From NCBI RefSeq assembly GCF_044792555.1, contig NZ_CP126238.1, positions 2,046,001 through 2,110,000 of the forward strand: a stretch of DNA of 64,000 nucleotides, given 5' to 3'. Below, piece after piece: positions 44,715 through 53,996 of the stretch. The notes beneath the pieces are model-generated. The model ran no database searches. It saw only the letters and a program-made list of their open reading frames with translations, and was not told the origin of the DNA. The DNA comes from Alicycliphilus denitrificans_A. GTDB lineage: Bacteria > Pseudomonadota > Gammaproteobacteria > Burkholderiales > Burkholderiaceae_C. Made by a program: the position numbers and the translations under genes. Each line of letters opens with the position of its first letter. Within the stretch, counting starts at the first letter, position 1.

Positions 44715-46397
44715 TTAGCCCTGCGCCAGTGCCGCACTGCGGATGCCTTGCAGGGTGCCGGTGGGCGTGATGGCCTCGGGGTCGATAAGGCAGTGCAACA
44801 GGGCGGGCAGGCCGCTGGCGCGGGCCCGGGCCAGGGCGGGGGCGAAGTCCTCGGTGTGCTCGACGCGCTCGCCGTGGCCGCCGAAGGCCTGGGCGTAGGC
44901 CTTGAAGTCGGGGTTCTTGAGCGCGGTGGCGCTGATGCGGCCGGGGTATTCGCGCTCCTGGTGCATGCGGATGGTGCCGTACATGGCGTTGTCCAGCAGC
45001 ACCACGATGAGCGGCAGGCCGTATTGCACGGCGGTGGCGAACTCCTGGCCGTGCATGAGGAAGTCGCCGTCGCCGGCGAAGACCACGACCTCGCGCCCCG
45101 GCCACAGGCGCTTGGCGCCCACGCCGGCCGGCAGGCCGTAGCCCATGGAACCGCTGGTGGGCGCGAGCTGGCTGGCGTAGTGGGTGAAGGGCCAGAAGCG
45201 GTGCACCCAGGTGGCGAAGTTGCCAGCGCCGTTGCAGAAGATGGTGTCGGCCGGCAGCACGCTTCTGAGATGCTGCATGACCTCGCCCATCTGCAGGCTG
45301 CCGGGGATGCGGATGGGCGCCGGGTCGCTCCAGGCCAGGTATTCGGCGCGCGCGGCCTGGGTGTGGGCGGACCAGCGCGGCGCAACATCGGGACGCAGGC
45401 CGGCCAGCGCCGCGGCCATGGCCTGGGGCGTGGCGTGGATCGCCTGCGCGGGGCGGTACAGGCTGCCGAGCTCATCGGCATCGGCATGCACATGCACCAT
45501 GGGCTGCGCCGGATTGGGGATGGCGAACAGCTCGTAGCCCTGCGAGGGGATTTCCGACAGGCGCCCGCCCAGCACCAGCACCAGGTCGCTGGCGCGGATG
45601 CGCGCCAGCAGCTTGGGGTTCACGCCCAGGCCCAGGTCGCCGGCGTAGCTGGCGTGATTTGCCGGGAACAGCATCTGGCGGCGGAACGAGCAGTACACGG
45701 GCAGCTGCCAGGCCTGGGCGAAGGCGGTCACGTCGCGCACGGCCTGCTCGGACCAGCGGCTGCCGCCCAGGATGAGCACCGGCCGCTCGGCTGCCTGCAG
45801 GCGCTTTTGCAAGTCTTGCAGCGCGGGGGCGCCGGGGTGGGTCTCAAGCACCTGGTAGGGCAGGGCGTCGGCCACGCTGGCGCTGGCCGTCAGCATGTCC
45901 TCGGGCAGGGCCACGACCACCGGGCCGGGGCGGCCCGAGGTAGCGACGTGGAAGGCGCGCGAGATGAGCTCGGGCAGGCGCGCCGGGTCGTCGATGTCCA
46001 CCACCCACTTGGCCATGGTGCCGAATACGGCGCGGTAGTCCAGTTCCTGGAAGGCCTCGCGCCCCTTGGCGCCGCGCGCCACCTGGCCTACGAACAGGAT
46101 CATGGGCGTGGAGTCCTGGTGCGCGATGTGCACGCCGGCCGAGGCGTTGGTGGCGCCAGGCCCGCGCGTCACGAAGCAGATGCCTGGCTGGCCCGTGAGC
46201 TTGCCCTGGGCCTCGGCCATCATCGCCGCGCCGCCCTCCTGGCGGCAGACGGTGACGGCGATGTCGGCGTCGTGCAGCGCGTCGAGCACGGCCAGGTAGC
46301 TCTCGCCCGGCACGCAGAACAGCTGCTTGACGCCGTGGGTGAGCAGTTGTTGCACCAGGATCTGGCCGCCGGTGCGTGCGGTGGGGGCGGGGGTCAT
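44715..46397 (-). CDS. Thiamine-diphosphate enzyme, acetolactate synthase large-subunit family
   Basis: This 560-residue ThDP enzyme has three domains. The N-terminal pyrimidine-binding domain carries the catalytic Glu in VCRQEGGAAMMAEAQGKLTG (about residues 51-70). The central domain is TIGR-like. The C-terminal domain has the ThDP/Mg motif GDGDFLMHGQEFATAVQYGL ending in LLDNAMYGTIR (about 435-470). Length and order fit IlvB-like carboligases/decarboxylases. No small subunit (IlvN/H) gene is adjacent, so it is probably not the biosynthetic acetolactate synthase and its substrate is unknown. First core gene to the right of the tRNA. Confidence 0.85.
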   Translation of the reverse strand: MTPAPTARTGGQILVQQLLTHGVKQLFCVPGESYLAVLDALHDADIAVTVCRQEGGAAMMAEAQGKLTGQPGICFVTRGPGATNASAGVHIAHQDSTPMILFVGQVARGAKGREAFQELDYRAVFGTMAKWVVDIDDPARLPELISRAFHVATSGRPGPVVVALPEDMLTASASVADALPYQVLETHPGAPALQDLQKRLQAAERPVLILGGSRWSEQAVRDVTAFAQAWQLPVYCSFRRQMLFPANHASYAGDLGLGVNPKLLARIRASDLVLVLGGRLSEIPSQGYELFAIPNPAQPMVHVHADADELGSLYRPAQAIHATPQAMAAALAGLRPDVAPRWSAHTQAARAEYLAWSDPAPIRIPGSLQMGEVMQHLRSVLPADTIFCNGAGNFATWVHRFWPFTHYASQLAPTSGSMGYGLPAGVGAKRLWPGREVVVFAGDGDFLMHGQEFATAVQYGLPLIVVLLDNAMYGTIRMHQEREYPGRISATALKNPDFKAYAQAFGGHGERVEHTEDFAPALARARASGLPALLHCLIDPEAITPTGTLQGIRSAALAQG

Positions 46398-46442
46398 GTC
46401 GGGCTTTCAGAGGGTTATTGACCCGGCAACAAAGGGTTGACC

Positions 46443-46519
46443 GTCATCCCGGCGAAAGCCGGGATCCAGTGCGCTCGCACGGCACGAAGGCCATGGATTC
46501 CGGCTTTCGCCGGAATGAC
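46443..46519. repeat. Inverted dispersed repeat (two 26-bp arms)
   Basis: Arm 46443-46468 begins GTCATCCCGGCGAAAGCCGG, and arm 46494-46519 is its near-complement ending GGCTTTCGCCGGAATGAC. Each arm is itself palindromic around CGGCGAAAGCCG. Such GTCATnCCGGCGAAAGCCGG units are widespread intergenic repeats in beta- and alphaproteobacteria. It lies between two minus-strand genes and can fold into a strong RNA hairpin. Confidence 0.8.
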
Positions 46520-46549
46520 GGGGAATTTGCAACCGTTGATTGCCGGAAA

Positions 46550-47464
46550 TTATTGCTGGTAGCTTTCCAGCGGCTTGTCGTTGGGTTGGGCGAACAGCTG
46601 GCGCAGTGCATTGCCCAGTGGCAGGTTCAGGCTCACGTTCTTGGGCGGAATGGGATTGACGAACCATTTGGTGTAGATCTTTTCCGCCTCGCCCGACTGC
46701 ATCAGGCGCGTGAGGGCACCGTCAACTGCGGCCTTGAAGCCAGGGTCGTCCTTGCGGAACAGCAGGGCGATGGGTTCTGCGCCCAGCGGCTCGCCCACGA
46801 TGCGGTAGGCGCTGGGCTCCTTGGAGTTGGCGAGCAGGCCGGCCAATATGTTGTCGTCAAGCACGAAGGCGTCTACCCGGCCCGATTCGAGCAGCATGAA
46901 GCTTTCGTGGTGATCCTTGCCCAGCACGGTTTTGATGGGCGCGCCCACCACGCGTTCCTGCTTGCGCAGCAGCTGCACGGCCGTGGTGCCTGTGGAGGCA
47001 GCCACCGTGCGCCCGCCCAGCTGGCTGATGGATTTCAGGTCCGAGTCCTTGCGCACGGCCATGCGCACCTCGCTCACATAGGTGGTCATGGCAAAGGCCA
47101 CCTGCTGCTGGCGCGCCAGGTTGTTGGTGGTGGGGCCGCAGCCGATGTCCACCGTGCCGTTGCTCACCAGGGGCATGGTGCTCTGTGCGGTGATGGCCAT
47201 GTATTCGAGCTTGGCAGCGGGCGTTATTTCTTTCAGCACGCGCTCGCACAGCTCGACGTGGTAGCCGGCGTATTTTTCGTTGGCACCCAGCGCGTAGGCC
47301 ATGGGCGGAGAGGATTCGCGCACGCCCAGTACCACCTTGCCGGATGCCTTGATCTTGTCCAATGTGGCCGATGGGGTCTGGGCCTGGGCAGTGGTCAGGC
47401 TTGCGCACCACAGCGCCAGGGTGGCGCTTGCGAGCGCGGCCAGTTTTTTGCGTGAGCGTGCCAT
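46550..47464 (-). CDS. Periplasmic amino-acid-binding protein of an ABC transporter (glutamate/aspartate type)
   Basis: This 304-residue family-3 solute-binding protein has a Sec signal peptide (MARSRKKLAALASATLALWC ... TTAQAQ, cleavage near residue 28), then LDKIKASGKVVLGVRESSPP as the first lobe. GYHVELCERVLKEI and VDIGCGPTTNNLARQQQVAF follow, as in GltI. Start 47464 has AAGGAGA ahead. No permease or ATPase gene is adjacent, so the rest of the transporter is elsewhere. It is divergent from a LysR-type regulator, which probably controls it. Confidence 0.88.
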   Translation of the reverse strand: MARSRKKLAALASATLALWCASLTTAQAQTPSATLDKIKASGKVVLGVRESSPPMAYALGANEKYAGYHVELCERVLKEITPAAKLEYMAITAQSTMPLVSNGTVDIGCGPTTNNLARQQQVAFAMTTYVSEVRMAVRKDSDLKSISQLGGRTVAASTGTTAVQLLRKQERVVGAPIKTVLGKDHHESFMLLESGRVDAFVLDDNILAGLLANSKEPSAYRIVGEPLGAEPIALLFRKDDPGFKAAVDGALTRLMQSGEAEKIYTKWFVNPIPPKNVSLNLPLGNALRQLFAQPNDKPLESYQQ

Positions 47465-47677
47465 GGCTTGTCTCCTTGAAAAATTGTTCTGACTTCGAGG
47501 CAAAGACTATCCATGCTGTAAGGCGGCGTGGATAGCAATAAATTGGAACTACTTGTTGTAAATTTGGAATGATGTAGTTCGGGGTTTCTCTAGTTGTGGC
47601 GGGCTATTTTGGCTTCAATAAAGCGCTAGCGCCTTGTTGTCCATGATGGTTCTCCACGGGCATCATTCCTCAATGGC
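47465..47677. promoter_or_regulatory. Divergent promoter region, binding protein / LysR regulator
   Basis: This 213-bp AT-rich intergenic region lies between divergent genes and is the expected site for the LysR-type operator. Exact boxes not assigned. Confidence 0.4.
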
Positions 47678-48577
47678 ATGACCATGTTGCGCAAGACTTT
47701 CTTACCGCCGATTGCCGATCTGCTGGCCTTCGAGGCCGCGGCGCGGCACGGCAGCATCTCGCGCGCCGCGCAGGAGCTGCACCTGACGCAAAGCGCCGTG
47801 TCGCGCCAGATAAGGCAGCTGGAAGAGCAGCTGGGCATGGCACTGTTTCACCGCGTGCGCCAGCGCATCGTGCTCACCGACGCCGGCCGTGTCTATGCCG
47901 CCGACGTGCGTGCCGCGCTGCAGCAGCTGTCGGCCAGCACGCAAAAGGCCATGGCGCTTTCGCATGCGGGCGGGCTGCTGAACCTGGCCGTGCTGCCCAC
48001 GCTGGGCACGCGCTGGCTGATACCGCGCCTGGGGGGCTTCACCGCGCAGCACCCCGATGTGACGGTGAACTTTGCGGCACGCACCGAGCCCTTCGACTTC
48101 GCCGGCACGCCGTTCGATGCCGCCATCCACTTCGGCCGCCCTACCTGGGCCGGGGCCGTGTGCGAATTCCTGATGCGCGAGGAGGTCGTGCCCGTGGCCA
48201 GCCCGGCGTTTCGCGACCGGCACGGCATACGCAGGCCGCAGGACCTGACGCGCGTGGTGCTGTTGCAGCAAAGCACGCGGCCTACGCAATGGGCCGAGTG
48301 GTTCGAGCAGGTGGGTTCGCCCACCACCGTGGCCCTGCGCGGCCCGCGGCTGGAGCATTTCGCCATGATTGCCCAGGCAGCGGTATGTGGCCAGGGCACG
48401 GCGCTGCTGCCGCGGTTTTTGATAACGCAGGAGTTGGCCGGCGGCGGCCTGGTGCAATTGTTCGACGATGCCCTGGTCAGCGCCGACGCCTATTACCTCG
48501 TCTACCCCGAGGCGCGCGCGCAGACGCCGCTGGTGCAGGCCTTGCGGGACTGGCTGCTGGCGGAGTGCGCCGGTTAG
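47678..48577 (+). CDS. LysR-family transcriptional regulator (GcvA-like)
   Basis: This 299-residue regulator has an N-terminal winged HTH FEAAARHGSISRAAQELHLT followed by QSAVSRQIRQLEEQLG (about residues 18-55), as in LysR proteins, and a full periplasmic-binding-like effector domain. FLPPIADLLAFEAAARHGS at the start is of the GcvA subgroup. Start may be 47678 or the second ATG at 47684. It is divergent from an amino-acid-binding protein gene, its probable target. Confidence 0.88.
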   Translation: MTMLRKTFLPPIADLLAFEAAARHGSISRAAQELHLTQSAVSRQIRQLEEQLGMALFHRVRQRIVLTDAGRVYAADVRAALQQLSASTQKAMALSHAGGLLNLAVLPTLGTRWLIPRLGGFTAQHPDVTVNFAARTEPFDFAGTPFDAAIHFGRPTWAGAVCEFLMREEVVPVASPAFRDRHGIRRPQDLTRVVLLQQSTRPTQWAEWFEQVGSPTTVALRGPRLEHFAMIAQAAVCGQGTALLPRFLITQELAGGGLVQLFDDALVSADAYYLVYPEARAQTPLVQALRDWLLAECAG

Positions 48578-48589
48578 CCTGGGGTTGGC

Positions 48590-49504
48590 TTAGCCACGCT
48601 GCTGGGTCTGGATCATCTTCATGGCCGAGCCCAGCAGCGCGGCGACTTCGGTCATGTTGCTGGGCACGATGAGGGTGGTGGTGGCGTCTGCGGCCACCTT
48701 GCCGTAGGCTTCCACGGCTTTTTCCGCCACCTTGAGCTGCACGGCCTGCTCGCCGCCTGGCTGGCGGATGGCGGCCGCCACGCGCTCGATGGCCTGGCCA
48801 GTGGCCTCGGCCACGGTCAGGAGGGCGGCGGCCTCGCCCTGGGCGTTGTTGATGGCGGCCTGCTTCTCGCCTTCGGAGCGGGCGATGAAGGCCTCGCGTT
48901 CGCCGGTGGCGATGTTGATCTGCTCCTGGCGCCGGCCCTCGGACGCGGCGATGAGTGCGCGTTTTTCACGCTCGGCCGTGATCTGCGCCTGCATGGCGCG
49001 CAGGATCTCGGCCGGCGGTGTCAGGTCCTTGATCTCGTAGCGCAGCACCTTCACGCCCCAGTTCAGGGCCGCCTCGTCGATGGCGGCGACCACCTGGGCG
49101 TTGATCATGTCGCGCTCTTCAAACGTCTTGTCGAGCTCCAGCCTGCCGATCACCGAGCGCAGCGAGGTCTGCGCCAGCTGCGTCACGGCGCTGATGTAGT
49201 TGGACGAGCCATAGCTGGCGCGCATGGGGTCGGTGACCTGGAAGTACAGGATGCCGTCCACCTGCAGCTGGGTGTTGTCCTTGGTGATGCAGACCTGGCT
49301 GGGCACGTCCAGCGGTATCTCCTTCAGGCTGTGCTTGTAGGCGATGCGGTCGACGAAGGGGATGATGAACTTCGGGCCGGGCGAGAGGGTGCCGGCGTAC
49401 TTGCCCAGGCGCTCCTTCACCCAGGCGTGTTGCTGGGGGACGATCTTGACGGCGCGCGCGATGAAGATCACGGCGATGACGAAGAGGACGATGGCGACTT
49501 CCAT
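48590..49504 (-). CDS. qmcA: SPFH/band-7 membrane protein (QmcA/stomatin-like)
   Basis: This 304-residue protein has an N-terminal membrane helix (MEVAIVLFVIAVIFIARAV) followed by the band-7 domain (VPQQHAWVKERLGKYAGTLS, GVKVLRYEIKDLTPP). A long helical region with EGRRQEQINIATGEREAFIA repeats follows. These proteins form large membrane cages that guard membrane protease FtsH or similar. Start 49504 was chosen; a longer frame to 49945 is out of the family and overlaps nfeD. It is downstream of an NfeD-like gene with a 32-bp gap, a classic pair. Confidence 0.92.
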   Translation of the reverse strand: MEVAIVLFVIAVIFIARAVKIVPQQHAWVKERLGKYAGTLSPGPKFIIPFVDRIAYKHSLKEIPLDVPSQVCITKDNTQLQVDGILYFQVTDPMRASYGSSNYISAVTQLAQTSLRSVIGRLELDKTFEERDMINAQVVAAIDEAALNWGVKVLRYEIKDLTPPAEILRAMQAQITAEREKRALIAASEGRRQEQINIATGEREAFIARSEGEKQAAINNAQGEAAALLTVAEATGQAIERVAAAIRQPGGEQAVQLKVAEKAVEAYGKVAADATTTLIVPSNMTEVAALLGSAMKMIQTQQRG

Positions 49505-49536
49505 GGGGCTGTCTTTCTGTGCTCTGAAGGGTTGAT

Positions 49537-49968
49537 TTACAAGGGGTCGACGAGCAGGCGGTTGCCCACCAGCTCGGCTACGCGATGGGCGCCGGCCGCA
49601 GGCGTGACACCGGGGCGGTGGATGGCGGTCCACTGGGCGCCGCGGTATTTGACCTGGGCCGTGCCGTCGGGCTGCCAGGCGTCGATGTAGACGGTCTCGC
49701 CCACGTCCAGGTTCACGCTGCGCTCGGCGCGTGCGCTGGGCTCGCCCGGGCGCGTCCTGCGCTTGAAATACGCGATCAGCACGGTGCTGGCGCCGACCAC
49801 GGCGCACACCAGGATCTGCATCGTCAGGCCCAGGCCCATATGGGCCGCCACGGCTCCGGCGGCCATGCCCATGGCCAGCATCAACAGGTAGAAGGTGCCG
49901 CTTAAAAGCTCGATGGCTACGGTGACACCTGCCATGAGCCACCAAAGGGTGGCGGGATCGAGGTTCAT
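49537..49968 (-). CDS. NfeD-like membrane protein
   Basis: This 143-residue short NfeD (NfeD1b-type) has two to three hydrophobic segments (LWWLMAGVTVAIELLSGTFY, LLMLAMGMAAGAVAAHMGLG and LTMQILVCAVVGASTVLIAY). A C-terminal OB-fold follows (VGETVYIDAWQPDGTAQVKY). Always found with an SPFH protein; here it is upstream of qmcA in the same operon. It probably assists assembly of the SPFH cage. Confidence 0.9.
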   Translation of the reverse strand: MNLDPATLWWLMAGVTVAIELLSGTFYLLMLAMGMAAGAVAAHMGLGLTMQILVCAVVGASTVLIAYFKRRTRPGEPSARAERSVNLDVGETVYIDAWQPDGTAQVKYRGAQWTAIHRPGVTPAAGAHRVAELVGNRLLVDPL

Positions 49969-50115
49969 GGGGGTCCTCCTCTGCTTGAATTGTGGTTTTT
50001 TGTTTCCAGACCGTTGGATTCTGGGCGAATTACATGCGTGCTCATAGGGTGCAGGCGCATTTTTCTTACACTGCGCGCCTGTTTTGTTTTTTGACCCGGT
50101 TGCCGGAGGCAGCGC

Positions 50116-52488
50116 ATGAAATTTCGCTTTCCCATCGTCATCATCGACGAGGACTATCGTTCCGAGAACACCTCCGGCCTAGGAATTCGGGCTTTGGCCC
50201 AGGCCATAGAGGCCGAGGGCTTCGAGGTGCTGGGCGTGACCAGCTATGGCGACCTGTCGCAGTTTGCCCAGCAGCAAAGCCGGGCCAGCGCCTTTATTCT
50301 CTCGATCGACGATGAGGAGTTCACCCTGGGCGCGGGGCAGGACCCGATCATCCACAGCCTGCGCAGCTTCATCACCGAAGTACGGCGCAAGAACGCCGAT
50401 GTGCCGATCTACGTGCACGGCGAGACCAAGACCGCGCGCCACCTGCCCAACGACATCCTGCGCGAGCTGCATGGCTTCATCCACATGTTCGAGGACACGC
50501 CCGAGTTCGTGGCCAAGCACATCATCCGCGAGGCCAAGAGCTACCTGGAGGGCGTGCAGCCGCCGTTCTTCAAGGCGCTGCTGGACTATGCGGAAGACGG
50601 CTCGTATTCATGGCATTGCCCCGGCCACTCGGGCGGCGTGGCGTTCCTGAAGAGCCCGGTGGGCCAGATGTACCACCAGTTCTACGGCGAGAACATGCTG
50701 CGCGCCGACGTGTGCAACGCCGTGGAGGAGCTGGGCCAGCTGCTGGACCACAACGGCGCCATCGGCGAGTCGGAGCGCAACGCGGCGCGCATCTTCAATG
50801 CCGACCACTGCTTCTTCGTCACCAACGGCACCAGCACCAGCAACAAGATGGTCTGGCACCACACGGTGGCGCCGGGCGACGTGGTGGTGGTGGACCGCAA
50901 CTGCCACAAATCCATCCTGCACAGCATCATCATGACCGGGGCCATCCCCGTGTTTCTGAAGCCCACGCGCAACCATTTCGGCATCATCGGCCCGATCCCG
51001 CAGAGCGAATTCGAGCCCGCCACTATCCAGGCCAAGATCCGCGCCAACCCGCTGCTCAAGGGCGTGGATGCCGAAACCGTCAAGCCGCGCGTGCTGACGC
51101 TCACGCAATCGACCTATGACGGCGTGCTCTACAACACCGAAACCATCAAGGGCATGCTCGACGGCTACGTGGACAACCTGCACTTCGACGAGGCCTGGCT
51201 GCCGCACGCCGCCTTCCACCCGTTCTATGGCAGCTTCCACGCCATGGGCAAGAAGCGCGCGCGCCCCCGGCATTCGGTGGTCTATGCCACACAGTCCATC
51301 CACAAGCTGCTGGCCGGCATCAGCCAGGCATCGCATGTGCTGGTGCAGGACTCGCAGACCACCAAGCTCGACAGGCACCTCTTCAACGAGGCCTACCTGA
51401 TGCACACCAGTACCAGCCCGCAGTACAGCATCATTGCCAGCTGCGACGTGGCCGCCGCGATGATGGAGCCGCCCGGCGGCACGGCGCTGGTGGAGGAAAG
51501 CCTGGTCGAGGCGCTGGACTTTCGCCGCGCCATGCGCAAGGTGGAGGAAGAGTTTGGCAAGGACGACTGGTGGTTCAAGGTCTGGGGCCCCAACGAACTC
51601 GTCGAGGACGGCCTGGGCACGGCCGAGAACTGGGTCTTGCGCAACAAGGGCAAGAAGAAGAACGGCGCCGCCAAATGGCATGGCTTTGGCGACCTGGCCG
51701 ACGGCTTCAACATGCTGGACCCGATCAAGTCGACCATCGTCACGCCGGGCCTGAACCTGGACGGCAAGTTCGACGCCACGGGCATACCGGCAAGCATCGT
51801 CACCAAGTACCTGGCCGAGCATGGCGTGGTGGTGGAGAAGACGGGCCTGTACAGCTTCTTCATCATGTTCACCATCGGCATCACCAAGGGCCGCTGGAAC
51901 ACGCTGCTGGCCGCGCTGCAGCAGTTCAAGGACGATTACGAGAAGAACCAGCCCATGTGGCGCATCCTTCCCGAGTTCTGCCAGCAGCACAAGCGCTACG
52001 AGAAGATGGGCCTGCGCGACCTGTGCCAGCATGTGCACCAGCTTTATGCCAAGTACGACATCGCGCGCCTGACGACCGAGATGTACCTCTCGGACCTGAC
52101 GCCGGCCATGAAGCCCAGCGACGCTTACGCCCACATCGCCCAGCGCAAGACCGAGCGCGTGGCTATCGATGAGCTGGAGGGCCGCATTACCACCAGCCTG
52201 ATCACGCCCTACCCGCCGGGCATCCCGCTCTTGATCCCGGGCGAGGTGTTCAACAAGAAGATCGTCGACTACCTCAAGTTCGCGCGTGAATTTGCCAAGC
52301 TCTGCCCGGGCTTCGAGACCGACATCCACGGCCTGGTGGAGATGGAGGACGACGATGGCCATGTGCGCTACTACGCCGATTGCGTGGCGCAGGTGGGGGC
52401 AGCCGCAGCGCCGCGCAAGACCCGAGCATCGGCCAAGGACAAGCTGGTGCAGGTGGGCAGCGACGGCCCGTTCGGTCGCACCCTTTAA
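50116..52488 (+). CDS. PLP-dependent Orn/Lys/Arg decarboxylase (acid-inducible type)
   Basis: This 790-residue group III decarboxylase has an N-terminal wing/receiver-like domain (about 1-130), the PLP core with the Schiff-base Lys in ATQSIHKLLAGISQAS (about residues 393-408) and LHFDEAWLPHAAFHPFYGSF ahead of it, and a C-terminal domain ending near 760. It converts arginine, lysine or ornithine to the amine plus CO2, consuming a proton. Sequence resembles biodegradative arginine/lysine decarboxylases, but substrate cannot be fixed by eye. GGAGG precedes the ATG. No antiporter gene is adjacent. Confidence 0.88.
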   Translation: MKFRFPIVIIDEDYRSENTSGLGIRALAQAIEAEGFEVLGVTSYGDLSQFAQQQSRASAFILSIDDEEFTLGAGQDPIIHSLRSFITEVRRKNADVPIYVHGETKTARHLPNDILRELHGFIHMFEDTPEFVAKHIIREAKSYLEGVQPPFFKALLDYAEDGSYSWHCPGHSGGVAFLKSPVGQMYHQFYGENMLRADVCNAVEELGQLLDHNGAIGESERNAARIFNADHCFFVTNGTSTSNKMVWHHTVAPGDVVVVDRNCHKSILHSIIMTGAIPVFLKPTRNHFGIIGPIPQSEFEPATIQAKIRANPLLKGVDAETVKPRVLTLTQSTYDGVLYNTETIKGMLDGYVDNLHFDEAWLPHAAFHPFYGSFHAMGKKRARPRHSVVYATQSIHKLLAGISQASHVLVQDSQTTKLDRHLFNEAYLMHTSTSPQYSIIASCDVAAAMMEPPGGTALVEESLVEALDFRRAMRKVEEEFGKDDWWFKVWGPNELVEDGLGTAENWVLRNKGKKKNGAAKWHGFGDLADGFNMLDPIKSTIVTPGLNLDGKFDATGIPASIVTKYLAEHGVVVEKTGLYSFFIMFTIGITKGRWNTLLAALQQFKDDYEKNQPMWRILPEFCQQHKRYEKMGLRDLCQHVHQLYAKYDIARLTTEMYLSDLTPAMKPSDAYAHIAQRKTERVAIDELEGRITTSLITPYPPGIPLLIPGEVFNKKIVDYLKFAREFAKLCPGFETDIHGLVEMEDDDGHVRYYADCVAQVGAAAAPRKTRASAKDKLVQVGSDGPFGRTL

Positions 52489-52544
52489 AGGACGGCCACT
52501 CTTGTATTAATAGCTGCTGGCGCTTGTTTGGCGGGCGCTGCGTG

Positions 52545-53480
52545 CTATTTTTGCGGTATTTCGGGTGCGGCTGGCGGCGCGTCGGCCCGCACGCGCCAAA
52601 AGCGTGCAAAGCGCGGCAGGCCGCCGGCATGCGTGCCGTTGAAGCGGTAAGTCACCACCGTCCCCACGGGCGGCGGCTGGCGGCGCAGCGCATCGGGCAG
52701 GCCGCTGCCCAGGCGCAGGCGCCGGCCGTCAGGCAGTTCCACCAGCAACGCGCCGGTCTGGCCCGCGTACTTGCCCCGGCCCGGCACATGGCCGACGACC
52801 CGGCCTTCCGCGTCGTCGAAGGACTTGAGCTTGAGCAGGTCCTCGCTGCGCCCGCCGCGGTAGGGCGCGTCATCGCTGCGCAACATCAGGCCCTCGGCGC
52901 CGGCCTTGTCGTGCGCGCGCAGCTGCGCCATCAGCGCGCCATGGCTGCTCACGCGCCACTGCGGCGCGGCCTGCACCCAGGGCTGGTCCAGCGCGGCTAC
53001 CGTGCGCTGCAGGGCGGGCAGGCGCGCGCCAAAGCCGCCGGGCGCGCCCGGCAGATCGAACACCATGTAGCGCAACTGGCGCCACTGCGCATCGTCGGGC
53101 GTGGCCCCCGCCACGGCCGCCTGCGCGGCGGCGAACCGGCCGCGCCCGGCCCAGAGCTCGCCATCCAGCGGCTCGGCGGGCCAGCCGGCGGTGAACCAGG
53201 CGGGTGCGCGTATCGGCAGGCCCTGGCGGCTCAGCAACTCGCCGCCCGTCCAGATGGCACGCACGCCGTCGTACTTTTCGCTGACCCAGTAGGCGGTAAC
53301 GTCGACTCCGGGGTGATAGCGCTGCGCAAGCGTGGGGGAGGGCGGCGTGGCATGTGCCGCCGACCAGCCAAGAACTATTAAAAACAATAGCTTCCAGCAC
53401 AGTGAATATAGGCGTTTCAAGCCAAAAACACTCCATGGAGCATGAGGATTCTTAAGGGAGGCTGCGCGATCGGGATGCAT
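52545..53480 (-). CDS. Secreted ATP-dependent DNA ligase (Lig E/periplasmic type)
   Basis: This 311-residue small ATP ligase has the nucleotidyl-Lys motif I SEKYDGVRA (about residue 73), motif III PLDGELWAGRGR, motif IV EGLMLRSDDAPY, motif V LLKLKSFDD and a C-terminal OB domain (VVTYRFNGTHAGGLPRFARF). A hydrophobic stretch LCWKLLFLIVLGWSAAHA (about 27-44) reads as a signal peptide, as in Haemophilus/Neisseria Lig E. Start 53480 was chosen to include it. These enzymes seal nicks outside the cytoplasm, perhaps linked to DNA uptake or extracellular DNA. Convergent with the decarboxylase gene. Confidence 0.85.
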   Translation of the reverse strand: MHPDRAASLKNPHAPWSVFGLKRLYSLCWKLLFLIVLGWSAAHATPPSPTLAQRYHPGVDVTAYWVSEKYDGVRAIWTGGELLSRQGLPIRAPAWFTAGWPAEPLDGELWAGRGRFAAAQAAVAGATPDDAQWRQLRYMVFDLPGAPGGFGARLPALQRTVAALDQPWVQAAPQWRVSSHGALMAQLRAHDKAGAEGLMLRSDDAPYRGGRSEDLLKLKSFDDAEGRVVGHVPGRGKYAGQTGALLVELPDGRRLRLGSGLPDALRRQPPPVGTVVTYRFNGTHAGGLPRFARFWRVRADAPPAAPEIPQK

Positions 53481-53637
53481 AGTCTCTTTCAAGCGTGAGA
53501 GCGGCAGGTGCTGTGCGGCGCCAAGCCCGGCATGCATGGCGCGCTGCTTGCCCTGGGTCATGGGGCATGCAACTGCCTTGGCGAGGACAGGGGGAACCCT
53601 TAAACTGAAGGCGTCATTCACCCCCCAAGGAGCACCG

Positions 53638-53862
53638 ATGTTTCCCGAGTATCGTGACCTGATTACCAAGATCAAAGGCCAGGACAGCTACTTCACTCGG
53701 CTGTTTGACAAACACAACGAGCTGGATCAGCTGATCAAGAACATGGAGGCCCGCATCGTGTCGGCCACGGTCCATGAGATTGAGAAGCTGAAGAAAGAGA
53801 AACTGTTGCTCAAGGATCAGATCTACGCCCACCTGCGCCGCCTGGAGGGCGCTCAGGCCTGA
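53638..53862 (+). CDS. YdcH/DUF465 family small protein
   Basis: This 74-residue helical protein is MFPEYRDLITKIKGQDSYFT ... LKKEKLLLKDQIYAHLRRLE, the complete DUF465 (YdcH) pattern, a short coiled-coil hairpin of unknown function common in Proteobacteria. Start 53638 has AAGGAG ahead. Followed by a terminator. Confidence 0.92.
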   Translation: MFPEYRDLITKIKGQDSYFTRLFDKHNELDQLIKNMEARIVSATVHEIEKLKKEKLLLKDQIYAHLRRLEGAQA

Positions 53863-53884
53863 TCAGGCTGCTGGCCCGCTCACG

Positions 53885-53927
53885 GCAAAAACCCCGCCTG
53901 CATTGCCGCTAGCGGGGTTTTTTTGTG
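53885..53927 (+). terminator. Intrinsic terminator after the YdcH-like gene
   Basis: AAAAACCCCGC ... GCGGGGTTTTTTT forms a GC stem with A/T-runs on both sides, so it can work for both strands. It lies between the YdcH-like gene and the fabI 3' end. Confidence 0.85.
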
Positions 53928-53996
53928 CCTTGTTGGGCGCAAAAAAAGCCCTGCAGGCCGTACCGGCCGCAGGGCTTGTGTGTCGGCGCGAGGGGC

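Noticed and set aside
44655..46421. 588-codon plus-strand frame opposite the ThDP enzyme
   Set aside because: Composition is Gly/His/Ala/Val repeats typical of antisense reading of GC-rich DNA; the minus-strand enzyme explains the region.
46443..46519. Rho-independent terminator of the binding-protein gene
   Set aside because: There is no T-run after the stem, and each arm is a known kind of dispersed palindromic repeat; it may still stop transcription but is better called a repeat.
50608..52362. 584-codon minus-strand frame opposite the decarboxylase
   Set aside because: Shadow frame rich in His/Val/Gly/Ala; the plus-strand PLP enzyme is unambiguous.
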